Shown here: in pieces, positions 1 to 9,287 of the stretch
How positions within the stretch are numbered: position 1 is the stretch's first letter
Layout: the number at the start of each line of letters is the position of its first letter
Source: Zhengella mangrovi
GTDB taxonomy: Bacteria; Pseudomonadota; Alphaproteobacteria; Rhizobiales; Rhizobiaceae
DNA: 64,000 nt
Assembly (NCBI RefSeq): GCF_002727065.1
Contig: NZ_PDVP01000001.1
Span: 186,001 to 250,000, forward strand
Direction: 5' to 3'
Program-made: the position numbers and the translations under genes
The notes under the pieces: generated by a model
The model's input: only the letters and a program-made list of their open reading frames with translations
The model's database searches: none
What the model was told of the DNA's origin: nothing

Positions 1-601
1 GGCATTCTCCGAGGCCGGCATGCCCTGGGCGCCTGGCCTGGCTGACCTTCTCGGCCTGGATTCGCAGCGCCTTCTGGTCGCCGCCGTACCGCGCCTGGCC
101 GACCTGCTCTGGATCGCCGGCGAGGCAGCGCCGCTCGCCGGGCTCTGCGCGGTCATCCTGGAATTGCGCGGCAATCCGGCAGCCTGCGACCTGGCGACGA
201 CGCGCCGCCTGCACATGCGGGCCCGCCAGGCCGGGCGGCCCGTCATCCTGCTGCGCCAGGCCGCCCGGCCGGAAGCCAGTGCCGCCCTGCTTCGCCTTCT
301 CGTGCGCGCGGCTCCCTCGGCGGCCGTCACCGCCTTCGGCGTGCCGGTCGACGGCACGATCGGCAATCCCGCCTTTCACCTGACTGTCGACAAGGGTGCG
401 CCCGAGCGCGCCGACCTGATCCTGGAGTGGAATCGTGATGACCAGCGATGTGTCCTGCGCCCCGGAAAACCGGACATCCGGCAACCTGCCAGCCGGTCGC
501 CGCATCCTGGCGCTGTGGTTTCCCTTTCTTCCTACCGACCGGATCCTGGTCGCCCGTCATGGCCCGGCCTGGCGCAGCCGCCCGCCCGCAACCGTGGCTG
601 A
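1..601 (+). CDS. imuA: ImuA-type mutasome protein, 5' partial
   Basis: This is the C-terminal part of an ImuA-like protein; the reading frame is open to the left edge, so the true start lies outside the window. ImuA (SulA/RecA-like) is the accessory factor of the ImuA-ImuB-DnaE2 error-prone translesion complex made during the SOS response. The call rests on the RecA-like texture (a core resembling CAVILELRG followed by a hydrophobic strand VILLRQ) and on the position directly before imuB and dnaE2. The 3' end overlaps the imuB start by about 160 nt, which is long for this gene pair. The extreme C-terminus is Pro/Arg-rich and may be poorly conserved. A SOS box, if present, would be upstream of the window. 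Confidence 0.75.
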   Translation, partial: AFSEAGMPWAPGLADLLGLDSQRLLVAAVPRLADLLWIAGEAAPLAGLCAVILELRGNPAACDLATTRRLHMRARQAGRPVILLRQAARPEASAALLRLLVRAAPSAAVTAFGVPVDGTIGNPAFHLTVDKGAPERADLILEWNRDDQRCVLRPGKPDIRQPASRSPHPGAVVSLSSYRPDPGRPSWPGLAQPPARNRG

Positions 602-2072
602 CCGGCCGCCGCTGGTCCTCGCCGGGACCATCGCGAACACGCAGCGGCTGTCGGCCTGTTGCGAACGCGCCGGCCGGCTCGGCCTTGCCCCCGGTCTCGG
701 CCTGGCCGCGGCCCGTGCCATGCATCCGGGAATCGAGGTCCTGCCAGCCGAACCGGAAAGCGACAGCCGCTTCCTCCGGCATCTCGCCCATTGGGCGACC
801 CGCTTCACCCCGCTGGTCGGTCTCGACGGGCCGGACGGGCTTTTTCTCGACATCGCCGGCTGCGCCCATCTCTTCGGCGGGGAGCAGGGCCTGATGACCG
901 AGGCCGTGACACGCGCCGGAGCGCTTGGCCTCGCCGTTCAGGCCGGCCTTGCCTCGACGGTCGGGACCGCGTTCGCTGCCGCCCGGCTGCGCCCCGGGGC
1001 CATGGTGGGGCCGGGCACGGAAGAGGCATTCCTGGCGCCTCTCCCCCTGTCGGCCCTGCGTCTGGAAGGAAAGGCGGAGGCCGGGCTGCGCGCCGTGGGC
1101 CTCTCCACTGTCGGGCGCCTGGCCGCCCAGCCGCGTGCCGCCATTGCCCGGCGTTTCGGCAGCGCCGTCATCGCCCGCCTCGATTCCGCCCTTGGCCGGG
1201 CCGGCGAGACGGTTTCCCCGCTCATGCCCGTTGCGGACCTGTCGGCCGAGCGCCGCCTGGCCGAACCTGCCGTGCTGACCGAGCAGATCGAGGAAATCAC
1301 CCTTGGCCTGGCCCGCGCGCTGAAGCCGGCGCTGGAGGCCCGTGGCCGGGGCGCCCGGCGGCTGGAACTGGCGCTCTGGCGCACCGATGGCGCGGTCAGG
1401 CGCCTGTCCGTCGGAACCGCCCGGCCGCTGCGCGATCCGCAAGCGATCCGCAACCTGTTTCGCGAGCGCCTGGCCGCCCTCGACGGCACGCTGGAGACCG
1501 GCTGCGGCTTCGAGATCCTGCGTCTCTCGGTCCTGGCATCCGCAGCCTTCGAGGAAAGCCAGCGCGACCTCGCGGGGGACCCGCGCGAAGGCTCGGAAGC
1601 CGTGGCCGCCTTTGCCGAGCGGGCCATGGCGCGCCTCGGTCCGCAAGCGCTCCTGGCACCGGCCCTGCACCAGACCCATTGCCCGGAACGGGCCGCCGCG
1701 CTTGTTCCCTTCGTGGACCATGAGCCGGCATCGTCCCGCATGGCGTCCGGCAGCCTGGCGTCTGCCCGGCATGGCCCGGCAGCGCCGCGCCCCATCCGCC
1801 TTTTCGGCCATCCCGAACCCGTCGATGCCATTTCGGGCATTCCGGACGGTCCCCCGGCCTCTTTCCGCTGGCGCCGTGTGCATTACCGTGTCGCCCGCGC
1901 CGAAGGGCCGGAACGCATTGCCCCGGAATGGTGGCGAGAGCCTGCCGCAACGCCGGTTCGCGATTACTGGCGGGTGGAGGACGAGACAGGTCGCCGCTTC
2001 TGGCTTTACCGCGCCGGGTTTCACGAGGGATCCGCGCCCGCCCGCTGGTTCCTGCATGGCCTCTTTGCCTGA
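438..2072 (+). CDS. imuB: ImuB, catalytically degenerate Y-family polymerase subunit of the mutasome
   Basis: ImuB has a Y-family polymerase fold but acts as a scaffold that links DnaE2 and ImuA to the beta clamp, and does not itself synthesise DNA. About 544 residues, a normal family length. The first strand reads ILALWFPFLPTDRI where active polymerases have the metal-binding Asp. The second acidic site reads GLFLDIAGCAHLFGGE rather than the SIDE motif. Both changes fit the inactive ImuB class. A GTG sits immediately before the chosen ATG and could also be used. The gene overlaps the imuA end and lies 15 nt before dnaE2, so the three are one operon. Confidence 0.9.
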   Translation: MTSDVSCAPENRTSGNLPAGRRILALWFPFLPTDRILVARHGPAWRSRPPATVADRPPLVLAGTIANTQRLSACCERAGRLGLAPGLGLAAARAMHPGIEVLPAEPESDSRFLRHLAHWATRFTPLVGLDGPDGLFLDIAGCAHLFGGEQGLMTEAVTRAGALGLAVQAGLASTVGTAFAAARLRPGAMVGPGTEEAFLAPLPLSALRLEGKAEAGLRAVGLSTVGRLAAQPRAAIARRFGSAVIARLDSALGRAGETVSPLMPVADLSAERRLAEPAVLTEQIEEITLGLARALKPALEARGRGARRLELALWRTDGAVRRLSVGTARPLRDPQAIRNLFRERLAALDGTLETGCGFEILRLSVLASAAFEESQRDLAGDPREGSEAVAAFAERAMARLGPQALLAPALHQTHCPERAAALVPFVDHEPASSRMASGSLASARHGPAAPRPIRLFGHPEPVDAISGIPDGPPASFRWRRVHYRVARAEGPERIAPEWWREPAATPVRDYWRVEDETGRRFWLYRAGFHEGSAPARWFLHGLFA

Positions 2073-2087
2073 GGGAGCGCACCGACC

Positions 2088-5000
2088 ATGCAGGCCTACG
2101 CGGAATTCGCATGCCGCTCCAGCTTCTCCTTCCTCGAGGGCGCATCCCATCCCGAGGAACTCGCCGTCACGGCAAAACGGCTGGGCCTGTCCGCCCTTGG
2201 CCTGGCCGACCGCAACACCGTGGCCGGTGTCGTTCGCCTGCACCAGGCCGCCCGCGAGGCCGGCCTTGCTTTCCATCCCGGCGCGCGCCTGGTTTTCGCC
2301 GATGGCGCGGGGCCGGTACTGGCCTACCCGAGGAACCGCCGCGGCTGGGGCAATCTCTGCCGCATGCTGACAGCAGCCAACATGCGGGGCGAGAAGGGAG
2401 CGCCTGTCCTTGAGACCGGCGACCTGATGGAATGGGGCGAGGAAATGGCGCTCGCCTGCCTCGATGAGCCCCATCGGACCGACGACGACCGCCTGGCGCG
2501 GCTCATTGCCCTGAAGGACCGGTTCGGCACCAGCCTGCGCCTCGGCCTGGCGCCGTGTTTCGACGGAACTCACGACCGCCGGCTGGCCGCCGCCCGGCTA
2601 TTGGCCGGCAAGGCCGGCGTTCCCCTCATGGCCTTGGCCGATGCCCGCTTTCACGCGGTCGGCCGGCGCGATCTCGCCGACGTTCTCGCCGCCATCCGCC
2701 TCGGTCAGCCCGTCGAGAAGGCCGGCTATGGCCTGGCGGCCAATGGCGAGGCCCACCTGCGCGGTCCGCAGGACATGGCACGCCTGTTCCAGACCTGCCC
2801 CGGGGCGATCCGGGAAACCCTGCGCTTTGCCGGCGAACTGACCTTCTCGCTCGACGAGTTGCGCCATGAATACCCGGACGAGCCCTGCGGCCGAAGCGCG
2901 ACGCCGCAGGAAGAGCTGGCACGGTTGGCATGGGAAGGCGCGGACCGGCGCTATCCGGATGGCGTGCCGGACAGGGTCAAGGCGCAGATCAGGCACGAAC
3001 TGAACCTGATCGCCGGTCTCGATTATGCCCGCTACTTCCTGACCGTCCATGACATCGTCCGTTTTGCCCGTTCGCAAGGCATCCTGTGCCAGGGGCGCGG
3101 CTCGGCGGCCAATTCGACCGTCTGCTTCTGCATCGGCATCACCGAGGTCGATCCTGCACTGACCGACCTTCTGTTCGAACGCTTTATCTCGCCGGAACGG
3201 CGCGAACCGCCCGACATCGATGTCGATTTCGAGCATGAACGGCGCGAGGAGGTGATCCAGTACATTTACGCGAAATACGGCCGCGACCGCGCCGGCCTTG
3301 CCGCGACCGTCATCACCTATCGCGCCCGCTCTGCCCTGCGCGAGGTCGGCAAGGTGCTGGGCCTGTCGGCCGATGCGATTTCCGCCATGTCCGGCTCGGT
3401 CTGGGGCTGGTCCTCGGCCGATCTCGGCGAACGCGAGGCGAGGGCAGGCGGGCTCGACACGCAGAGCCCCGAAACCGCCCATGTCCTGCGGCTGGCCACG
3501 GAGATCCTCGGCTTTCCCCGCCACCTGTCGCAGCATGTCGGCGGCTTCGTCATCACCAAGGACCGCCTCGACGAGGTCGTACCGGTCACCCGCTCGGCGA
3601 TGGACGGGCGCACCATGGTGGAATGGGACAAGGACGATCTCGATGCGCTCGGGATCCTCAAGATCGACGTCCTGGCGCTTGGCATGCTCACCTGCCTGTC
3701 ACGGGGCTTGAAACTGCTGCAGGCGCACTATGGCGAGGCCTTGACCCTGGCCACCATTCCCAAGGAGGAGGAGGAAATCTACGCCATGATCTGCCGGGCC
3801 GACACGCTTGGCGTCTTCCAGATCGAGAGCCGGGCGCAGATGACCATGCTGCCGCGCCTGCGGCCCCGGGAATTCTACGATCTCGTCATCGAGGTCGCCA
3901 TCGTGCGTCCCGGTCCCATCCAGGGCGACATGGTGCACCCCTACCTGCGCCGCCGCCAGGGCAAGGAGGCGGTCACCTATCCCAGCCGGGAACTCGAGCA
4001 GGTGCTGGGCAAGACGCTGGGCGTTCCGCTGTTCCAGGAACAGGCCATGAAGATCGCCATCGTTGCCGCCGGCTTCTCCCCGGGCGAGGCCGACCGTCTG
4101 CGCCGCGCCATGGCCACCTTCCGCCGCGTCGGCACCATCCACACCTTCCAGGCGAAGATGATCGAGGGCATGGCCGCGAACGGCTACGACCGGGAGTTCG
4201 CCGAGCGCTGTTTCCGCCAGATCGAGGGTTTCGGCGAATACGGTTTCCCCGAAAGTCACGCCGCCTCCTTCGCCCTGCTGGTCTATGCCTCCTGCTGGCT
4301 GAAGGCGCGCTACCCGGACGTCTTCTGCGCCGCCATCCTCAATTCCCAGCCCATGGGCTTCTATGCACCGGCCCAGCTGGTGCGCGATGCCCGCGAGCAT
4401 GGCGTCGAGGTGCGCCCGCCCGACATCAACCATTCCGGCTGGGATTCCACGCTGGAAGAGGACGGTTTCGATCCGGCACGCATTGCCCCGCGCCACCGTA
4501 GCATGGCCGGCGTGATCCGGGCCGGCAAGGCCGTGCGCCTCGGCTTCCGGCAGATCAAGGGTCTCGGCGAGGCCGACATGGCGAAGCTCGTCGCCGCCCG
4601 TGGACCGGGCTATGATTCGGTGCGCGACCTCTGGCTGCGCTCCGGGCTCGGGCCTTCTGTCATCGAGAAGCTGGCCGAGGCCGATGCCTTCGGCTCGCTG
4701 GGGCTGGACCGCCGGGCCGCGCTCTGGGCCGCCCAGGCCCTGGACGGAGGCCAGGCAGCGGAACACCTGCCCCTGTTCGACCGGCCAGGCACCGCGCTGC
4801 GGGACCGGGAGCCCGATGCCCACCTGCCCCCCATGCCACCGGGCGAGCAGGTGATCCACGATTACCACAGCCTGTCGCTTTCCCTGAAGGCCCATCCGCT
4901 GTCCTTCCTGCGCGCCCGGCTGAGCGCGGCACGCATCGAGCCTGCAGGACGCCTGGATTCCATCCCGTCCGGACGGTTCGTCGATGTTTGCGGCCTGGTG

Positions 5001-5426
5001 CTGGTACGCCAGCGGCCGGGCTCGGCCAAGGGCGTGGTCTTCATGACGCTGGAGGACGAGACAGGCGTGGCCAATATCATCGTCTGGCCCAAGGTGCTGG
5101 AACGCTTCCGCCCGGTGGTCCTGGGAGCACGGCTCGTCCGCGTGGCAGGCCGGCTGCAAAATGAAAGCGGCGTCATCCACGTGGTTGCCCAGCGCCTCGA
5201 GGATGCGACTCCTCTTCTGGCGGGCCTGTCAGAGGAATCGCTGCTGATCGAAAGCCTGGCCAATGCCGACGAGGTGCGCCGCCCGATCGAGGACATGCGC
5301 GCGAAGGTCAAGCCGGCCTCGCGGCTCGGCCGCTTGCTGAAGGAAGAACCGGCGCTGGCAGGCGATCTCGCCACGCTGTCCCGCCAGGCCCGGTCCGTCA
5401 TGCCGAAGGGACGCAATTTTCATTGA
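2088..5426 (+). CDS. dnaE2: DnaE2 (ImuC) error-prone DNA polymerase III alpha
   Basis: C-family polymerase that carries out damage-induced translesion synthesis and mutagenesis together with ImuA and ImuB. 1112 residues, typical for DnaE2. The N-terminal PHP domain starts [19 protein letters not shown]. The central polymerase palm includes the [12 protein letters not shown] acidic motif at about residues 377-388, and the C-terminal OB-fold region includes [20 protein letters not shown]. It follows imuB at 15 nt. The gene ends 21 nt before the convergent TetR gene. Confidence 0.95.
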   Translation: MQAYAEFACRSSFSFLEGASHPEELAVTAKRLGLSALGLADRNTVAGVVRLHQAAREAGLAFHPGARLVFADGAGPVLAYPRNRRGWGNLCRMLTAANMRGEKGAPVLETGDLMEWGEEMALACLDEPHRTDDDRLARLIALKDRFGTSLRLGLAPCFDGTHDRRLAAARLLAGKAGVPLMALADARFHAVGRRDLADVLAAIRLGQPVEKAGYGLAANGEAHLRGPQDMARLFQTCPGAIRETLRFAGELTFSLDELRHEYPDEPCGRSATPQEELARLAWEGADRRYPDGVPDRVKAQIRHELNLIAGLDYARYFLTVHDIVRFARSQGILCQGRGSAANSTVCFCIGITEVDPALTDLLFERFISPERREPPDIDVDFEHERREEVIQYIYAKYGRDRAGLAATVITYRARSALREVGKVLGLSADAISAMSGSVWGWSSADLGEREARAGGLDTQSPETAHVLRLATEILGFPRHLSQHVGGFVITKDRLDEVVPVTRSAMDGRTMVEWDKDDLDALGILKIDVLALGMLTCLSRGLKLLQAHYGEALTLATIPKEEEEIYAMICRADTLGVFQIESRAQMTMLPRLRPREFYDLVIEVAIVRPGPIQGDMVHPYLRRRQGKEAVTYPSRELEQVLGKTLGVPLFQEQAMKIAIVAAGFSPGEADRLRRAMATFRRVGTIHTFQAKMIEGMAANGYDREFAERCFRQIEGFGEYGFPESHAASFALLVYASCWLKARYPDVFCAAILNSQPMGFYAPAQLVRDAREHGVEVRPPDINHSGWDSTLEEDGFDPARIAPRHRSMAGVIRAGKAVRLGFRQIKGLGEADMAKLVAARGPGYDSVRDLWLRSGLGPSVIEKLAEADAFGSLGLDRRAALWAAQALDGGQAAEHLPLFDRPGTALRDREPDAHLPPMPPGEQVIHDYHSLSLSLKAHPLSFLRARLSAARIEPAGRLDSIPSGRFVDVCGLVLVRQRPGSAKGVVFMTLEDETGVANIIVWPKVLERFRPVVLGARLVRVAGRLQNESGVIHVVAQRLEDATPLLAGLSEESLLIESLANADEVRRPIEDMRAKVKPASRLGRLLKEEPALAGDLATLSRQARSVMPKGRNFH

Positions 5427-5447
5427 TCCCGCGCAGCCGGGAACCGG

Positions 5448-6026
5448 TCATCCGCGCGGCGGCGTCAGCAGGATGTGTTCCATGCGTCGGAAGCTCTCCG
5501 ACAGGATCGTCGCGTCGCCAAGCGCGTGGGCGAGCGCGATGCCGCCCTGCCATTCCGAGATCGCCGACCGCGCCATGCCCAGCGCCACAGACGGGCGGAT
5601 GCCCAGCCGGCCCAGTTCCCGCGCCGCAAACCCGATCAGCAAGGCGAAGCTCTCGGCCGCCCGCTCCGATGCCGGACGCTGATCGCGCCGGAAATCGCGC
5701 GCGCACAGCGCGATCGGGCAGCCGTGATCGACACGCGACCGCATCGAGCGGGAGAGACGGTCGACCAGCCCGGAAAGACGCTGGCGCGGATCGCTGGTCT
5801 CCGCCGTGATCGCATCGATCATCGCTTCGGTCTCGCCGACAAAGATATCGGCCACGGCCTGGGCCAGGTCCGCCTTGGACTTGTAATAGTAGTAGACATT
5901 GCCGAGCGGCACCTGGGCCTTGTCCGCGATGTCGGCAATGGAGGTCGCCGCGAATCCGCGGATCCAGAACAGTTCCGCCGCCGAAGCCGCAAGCGCCTGC
6001 CGCTTGCTGTTGCCGCGCCTCGTCAC
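5448..6026 (-). CDS. TetR/AcrR family transcriptional regulator
   Basis: 192-residue one-component repressor. An N-terminal helix-turn-helix (about residues 25-50, with TSIADIADKAQVPLGNVYYY) is followed by an all-helical ligand/dimer domain that includes the cysteine pair in CPIALCARDF. Start is GTG; an ATG four codons earlier is out of frame. The gene is convergent with dnaE2 and has no divergent partner, since the next gene upstream (Trm112) is on the same strand. Target and ligand are unknown. Confidence 0.85.
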   Translation of the reverse strand: MTRRGNSKRQALAASAAELFWIRGFAATSIADIADKAQVPLGNVYYYYKSKADLAQAVADIFVGETEAMIDAITAETSDPRQRLSGLVDRLSRSMRSRVDHGCPIALCARDFRRDQRPASERAAESFALLIGFAARELGRLGIRPSVALGMARSAISEWQGGIALAHALGDATILSESFRRMEHILLTPPRG

Positions 6027-6286
6027 CGTGTCATGACCCCCGCGGATCGTGTCCGGAATTCATTAAAAATGTGCAGGATGGAGCAGTCGTGCGGGCAGGC
6101 GGACAGCGTAAATGCTCTGCTGGGCAATTCGTTTCTCCGTATCGCTGATCCCGGGAATTCCGGAGCGCAGACCACAGCAAAAGCTCCGGTGGTCCAGCCT
6201 TCTCCGGGAAAACAACGTCGGTGATAAGTTGCCCGACTGACTCAGCAAACGCAAGACGCCCGCTCCGGGCGCATTGACGCAAACGC
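6027..6286. other. Intergenic region between tetR and trm112-like gene
   Basis: 260 bp without a supportable gene. It is the 3' side of the Trm112 gene and the promoter side of tetR. A small GC hairpin (GCCCG-CTC-CGGGC, 6258-6270) lies just after the Trm112 gene, but there is no clear U-run on the minus strand, so a terminator is not claimed. Confidence 0.5.
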
Positions 6287-6484
6287 TCAGTCCTCGATTT
6301 GCCGCGCTTCGGAGGGCAGCAGAATGGGAATTCCGCCCTGGACAGGATAGGCCAGCCGCGCCGACTTCGACACCAGTTCGTTGCGCTCCGCGTCGAAGAC
6401 AAGGCTCGACTTGGTCAGCGGACAGACCAGCAGTTCCAGCATGCGGGGATCGATGCGCATGCGCCGTTCCGGCTCCGAACCCAT
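6287..6484 (-). CDS. Trm112 family protein
   Basis: 65-residue member of the Trm112/UPF0434 family of small proteins. In eukaryotes and archaea, Trm112 activates methyltransferases; the bacterial role is unsettled. The characteristic stretch [14 protein letters not shown] lies near the N-terminus, followed by [18 protein letters not shown]. Only the first CP survives of the zinc-site cysteines, as is common in bacterial members. The start ATG at 6484 is chosen because a good ribosome site (AGGAGAG) lies 6-7 nt upstream, just after the LON-domain gene stop. It is the last gene of a leftward group. Confidence 0.85.
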   Translation of the reverse strand: MGSEPERRMRIDPRMLELLVCPLTKSSLVFDAERNELVSKSARLAYPVQGGIPILLPSEARQIED

Positions 6485-6494
6485 CGCGCCTCTC

Positions 6495-7163
6495 CTATTG
6501 CAGGTTGATCGGCGAATCTTCCTGGTCGCGCAGGGCCATTTCCGTGATCGCAACCAGTGTTTCCGCCCGCGATTTCAGGTCGCCCGCCTCGAGCAGCGCC
6601 TGTTTCTCGGCCGCACCGTAGGGCGCCATCATCGACAGCGCATTGACGAGCGTCACGTTGGCCGCGCGCGTCACGCTTTCCCAGTCGGCTTCCATGTCAT
6701 TGGCGTCGAGATAGGCGCGGAAAGCCGTCAGCAGCGCCTCGCGATCGATCGCGCTTTCCTGCTCGTCCTGTTTCAGGTCCGCGATGAAATGGGAAACCTT
6801 TGCCTGACGGTACGGCGTGCGCACGGTCAGTTCCTCGATCACGCGGAACCGCGTCACGCCGTCGAGCGAGATGATGTAGCGGCCATCGCCTGTCTCGGCG
6901 AAAGAGGTGATGCGCCCCATGCAGCCGACATGGCAAAGACCGGGCTCCCCGTCGGCACGTTTGGCGCCGTCGAGCGACGGCTGGATCATCCCGATATGGC
7001 GGCCGCCGGCCAATGCGTCATCGACCATTTGCAGGTAACGCGGCTCGAAGATGTTCAATGGCATCCGACCACCCGGCAGCAGCAGCGCGCCGGACAGCGG
7101 AAACACCGGGATTACGGCAGCAAGGTCGTGTTCACCCCGGTAACGGGCATTGCCAACCTGCAT
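6495..7163 (-). CDS. LON peptidase substrate-binding (LON N) domain protein
   Basis: 222-residue stand-alone LON-N (PUA-like) domain protein without ATPase or protease parts. Typical motifs are visible: [26 protein letters not shown] at about residues 19-44 and [26 protein letters not shown] in the middle. Such proteins bind unfolded substrates or act as adaptors; the precise role is unknown. It follows the thioredoxin gene by 85 nt and precedes the Trm112 gene by 10 nt, an arrangement common in Rhizobiales. Confidence 0.9.
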   Translation of the reverse strand: MQVGNARYRGEHDLAAVIPVFPLSGALLLPGGRMPLNIFEPRYLQMVDDALAGGRHIGMIQPSLDGAKRADGEPGLCHVGCMGRITSFAETGDGRYIISLDGVTRFRVIEELTVRTPYRQAKVSHFIADLKQDEQESAIDREALLTAFRAYLDANDMEADWESVTRAANVTLVNALSMMAPYGAAEKQALLEAGDLKSRAETLVAITEMALRDQEDSPINLQ

Positions 7164-7248
7164 GCGGACACCTCATTCTTCTGCATCTCGACCGAAAGAT
7201 GGGCCGCCCGGAAAGAAACTCAAGGCTTCTTTCCGGCGAGGCGCACGA

Positions 7249-8217
7249 TCACGAGAACAGCAGCGAGGAAAGCTTGCGCCGCGCGGCCAGCGTGACCGGG
7301 TCGCCCATGCCCCAGGCCTCGAAGAACTGCAGAAGCTGTGCGCGGGCCGCGCCGTTGTTCCACTCGCGGTCCGCCTTGATGACGGCGAGCAGGTGATCGG
7401 CCGCCTTCTCGCGATTGCCCTTCGCGTTCTCGATCTTGGCAAGATCCATCCGGGCGCCGTGATCCGCCGGGTCGTCCGCCAGCCGGCGCGCCAGTTCCAT
7501 CGGGTCGCCGAGCGAGGCAACCTCGCCGTCAAGCGCCATCCTGGCCTTCAATCCCTTGACCGATTCGGTCTCCTGCTTGTCGGCAGGAATCCGTTCGAGC
7601 AGCTGCTCGGCCTGATCCTTGTCACCCATGTCATAGAGAACCGTCGCCGCCTGCCCCAGCACATCCGCATTTTCGGGGTCCTGCTGCAGGATCGCGCCGT
7701 AGATCTGGAGGGCCGCCTGGTTGTCGCCCGCGTCGCGCGCCTGGTTTGCCGCGTCAAGCGCTTCCTTGACCGCGTCGCCACCCCCGCCACCGAGCTTCTC
7801 GATGAATTGCCGGATCTGCGTTTCGGGCAGGGCGCCCATGAACCCGTCCACCGGCTGGCCATTGACGAAGGCGAACACCGCAGGGATCGACTGCACGCCC
7901 AGCTGACCCGCAATCTGCGGGTGCTCATCGATGTTCATCTTCACCAGCTTGACCTTGCCGCCAGCTTCACGAACGACCTTTTCGATCGCCGGGCCCAGCT
8001 GCCGGCACGGACCGCACCAGGGTGCCCAGAAATCGACCAGCACAGGCTGGTTTTTCGATTCCTCGATCACGTCGGCGCGGAAAGCCGCGGTCGTCGTGTC
8101 CTTGATCAGGTCCTTTGTGCCCGAAGCGGCAGCGCCGCTGCCCGGATTCTGCCCGAAGGAAACGGTCGTATCGTACCCGCCCGCACCCGTCTGGTAGGGG
8201 TTGTTGCCATTCGTCAT
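7249..8217 (-). CDS. Thioredoxin with TPR tail (YbbN/CnoX-type co-chaperone)
   Basis: 322 residues. An N-terminal extension of about 50 residues precedes a thioredoxin fold with the active site WAPWCGPCRQLGP and the conserved cis-Pro segment VQSIPAVFAF. TPR-like helices follow (about residues 170-320). This layout is that of CnoX/YbbN, a holdase that protects substrates from oxidation and hands them to DnaK or GroEL. Unlike the E. coli protein (SxxC), this one keeps both redox cysteines, as alphaproteobacterial members generally do. It sits between the prolyl-tRNA editing gene and the LON-domain gene, all leftward. Confidence 0.92.
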   Translation of the reverse strand: MTNGNNPYQTGAGGYDTTVSFGQNPGSGAAASGTKDLIKDTTTAAFRADVIEESKNQPVLVDFWAPWCGPCRQLGPAIEKVVREAGGKVKLVKMNIDEHPQIAGQLGVQSIPAVFAFVNGQPVDGFMGALPETQIRQFIEKLGGGGGDAVKEALDAANQARDAGDNQAALQIYGAILQQDPENADVLGQAATVLYDMGDKDQAEQLLERIPADKQETESVKGLKARMALDGEVASLGDPMELARRLADDPADHGARMDLAKIENAKGNREKAADHLLAVIKADREWNNGAARAQLLQFFEAWGMGDPVTLAARRKLSSLLFS

Positions 8218-8262
8218 GAAAATTGCTCCCGCAAGAGACCGATCGATCCGGCCCGTTGCTGC

Positions 8263-8772
8263 TTAGTTTGCGATTTGCTCGCCAAGATTCAAGATGTTTG
8301 CCCGATGACCGGTGGCTTCAATGAAACGGACCAGGTCCGCGGGCGCGATCGAGGATGTGGCGGTGTTGACCAGCGGATGGCAGTTCACCACGTCGTGGTC
8401 CATCAGGGTCGAGTCGATGAAGATGGAGACCTTGCCTGCCGCATCGTTGATGACGCCGAACGCGGTAACGGCGCCAGGCGTGACCCCGAGAAGGGCCTCC
8501 ATGGCTTCCGGCTTGCCGAAGGACACCCGGCTTGCCGCACCGATCTGCTGGTGGATCCGTTTCAGATCCACCACGGCCTCTTCCTCGACGGTCAGCAGGA
8601 AGTAATTGTCTTTCTTGTCCTTGAGAAACAGGTTCTTCGTGTGCCCGCCCGGGATCTGCCCGCGCAACGCCTGCGATTGCGCCACGGTGAACAGCGGATC
8701 GTGTTCGACCGTGGTCACCGGGATATCGTGCTTTTCAAGGAAGGCATAAAGCCCGTCCGGACCGATCATCAT
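8263..8772 (-). CDS. Prolyl-tRNA editing protein ProX (YbaK/EbsC family)
   Basis: A trans-acting deacylase that clears mischarged aminoacyl-tRNA(Pro); the ProX subgroup is usually alanine-specific. About 169 residues, the usual single-domain length. The family motif HTKNLFLKDKKDNYFL carries the invariant Lys, and GVTPGAVTAFGVIND and the C-terminal HPLVNTATSSI are also present. The start is placed at the ATG pair before IGPDGLYAFL, because upstream residues look non-homologous. A free-standing copy usually compensates for a ProRS without the INS editing domain, but the ProRS gene is not in view. Confidence 0.88.
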   Translation of the reverse strand: MMIGPDGLYAFLEKHDIPVTTVEHDPLFTVAQSQALRGQIPGGHTKNLFLKDKKDNYFLLTVEEEAVVDLKRIHQQIGAASRVSFGKPEAMEALLGVTPGAVTAFGVINDAAGKVSIFIDSTLMDHDVVNCHPLVNTATSSIAPADLVRFIEATGHRANILNLGEQIAN

Positions 8773-8933
8773 GACCACCTGTAGTGTTTGCGACAGCTTG
8801 TTTTTCCGCGTTCTTCCCGATCGGGACCCGTGACACAAGCCACCGGAACCGTCAGCCATCCGACAGTCCTGCTACGCCGACTGGGCGCTTTGAAAAAAAT
8901 CGCACCGCTATCGAGGAATCGTGCTTTTCCCTG

Positions 8934-8962
8934 TTGCATTCCTCTGCGGCTTCAGCCATATA
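8934..8962 (+). promoter_or_regulatory. Candidate promoter of tRNA-Gly
   Basis: TTGCAT (8934-8939), a 17-nt spacer and CATATA (8957-8962) lie about 30 nt before the tRNA. This is a plausible sigma-70 promoter. Confidence 0.4.
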
Positions 8963-8993
8963 GGCGCCGCTCGCGAGGACAACTCGCAGGTGA

Positions 8994-9068
8994 GCGGGTG
9001 TAGCTCAGGGGTAGAGCACAACCTTGCCAAGGTTGGGGTCGTGGGTTCGAATCCCATCGCCCGCTCCA
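8994..9068 (+). tRNA. tRNA-Gly (GCC)
   Basis: 75-nt cloverleaf. The 7-bp acceptor stem pairs GCGGGTG with CGCCCGC (one G-T pair). The D arm is TAGCTCAGGGGTAGAGCA, the anticodon arm is ACCTT-GCC-AAGGT with anticodon GCC, and the T arm is GTGGGTTCGAATCCCAT. The discriminator is T and the 3' CCA is genome-encoded (9066-9068). Confidence 0.97.
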
Positions 9069-9080
9069 AATTTCAAAAAG

Positions 9081-9104
9081 ACCCGGCGCAAGCCGGGTTT
9101 TTTT
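9081..9104 (+). terminator. Rho-independent terminator after tRNA-Gly
   Basis: A 7-bp stem (ACCCGGC / GCCGGGT) with a GCAA tetraloop is followed directly by a run of seven T. It begins 12 nt after the CCA end. Confidence 0.9.
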
Positions 9105-9287
9105 GTGCCCGGAATCCTGCGCTCCAACGCGTCCTTCGATCTGACACTTTCCCGTCCAGCCAGGCCGTGGTAGAGCGGTTCGGGGACAAACAGGGCATGG
9201 CAGTCTTCGCTACACTGCGAAAAAACAAGGAGTTAAGGCATCTTCGCTGATGATATCCGCCGGCAGGACCGCTTTTTCACTCGATGA

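Noticed and set aside
327-2573. 748-residue minus-strand open frame opposite imuA-imuB-dnaE2
   Set aside because: Low-complexity Arg/Gly/Ala composition typical of antisense frames in high-GC DNA; the plus strand has clear conserved genes.
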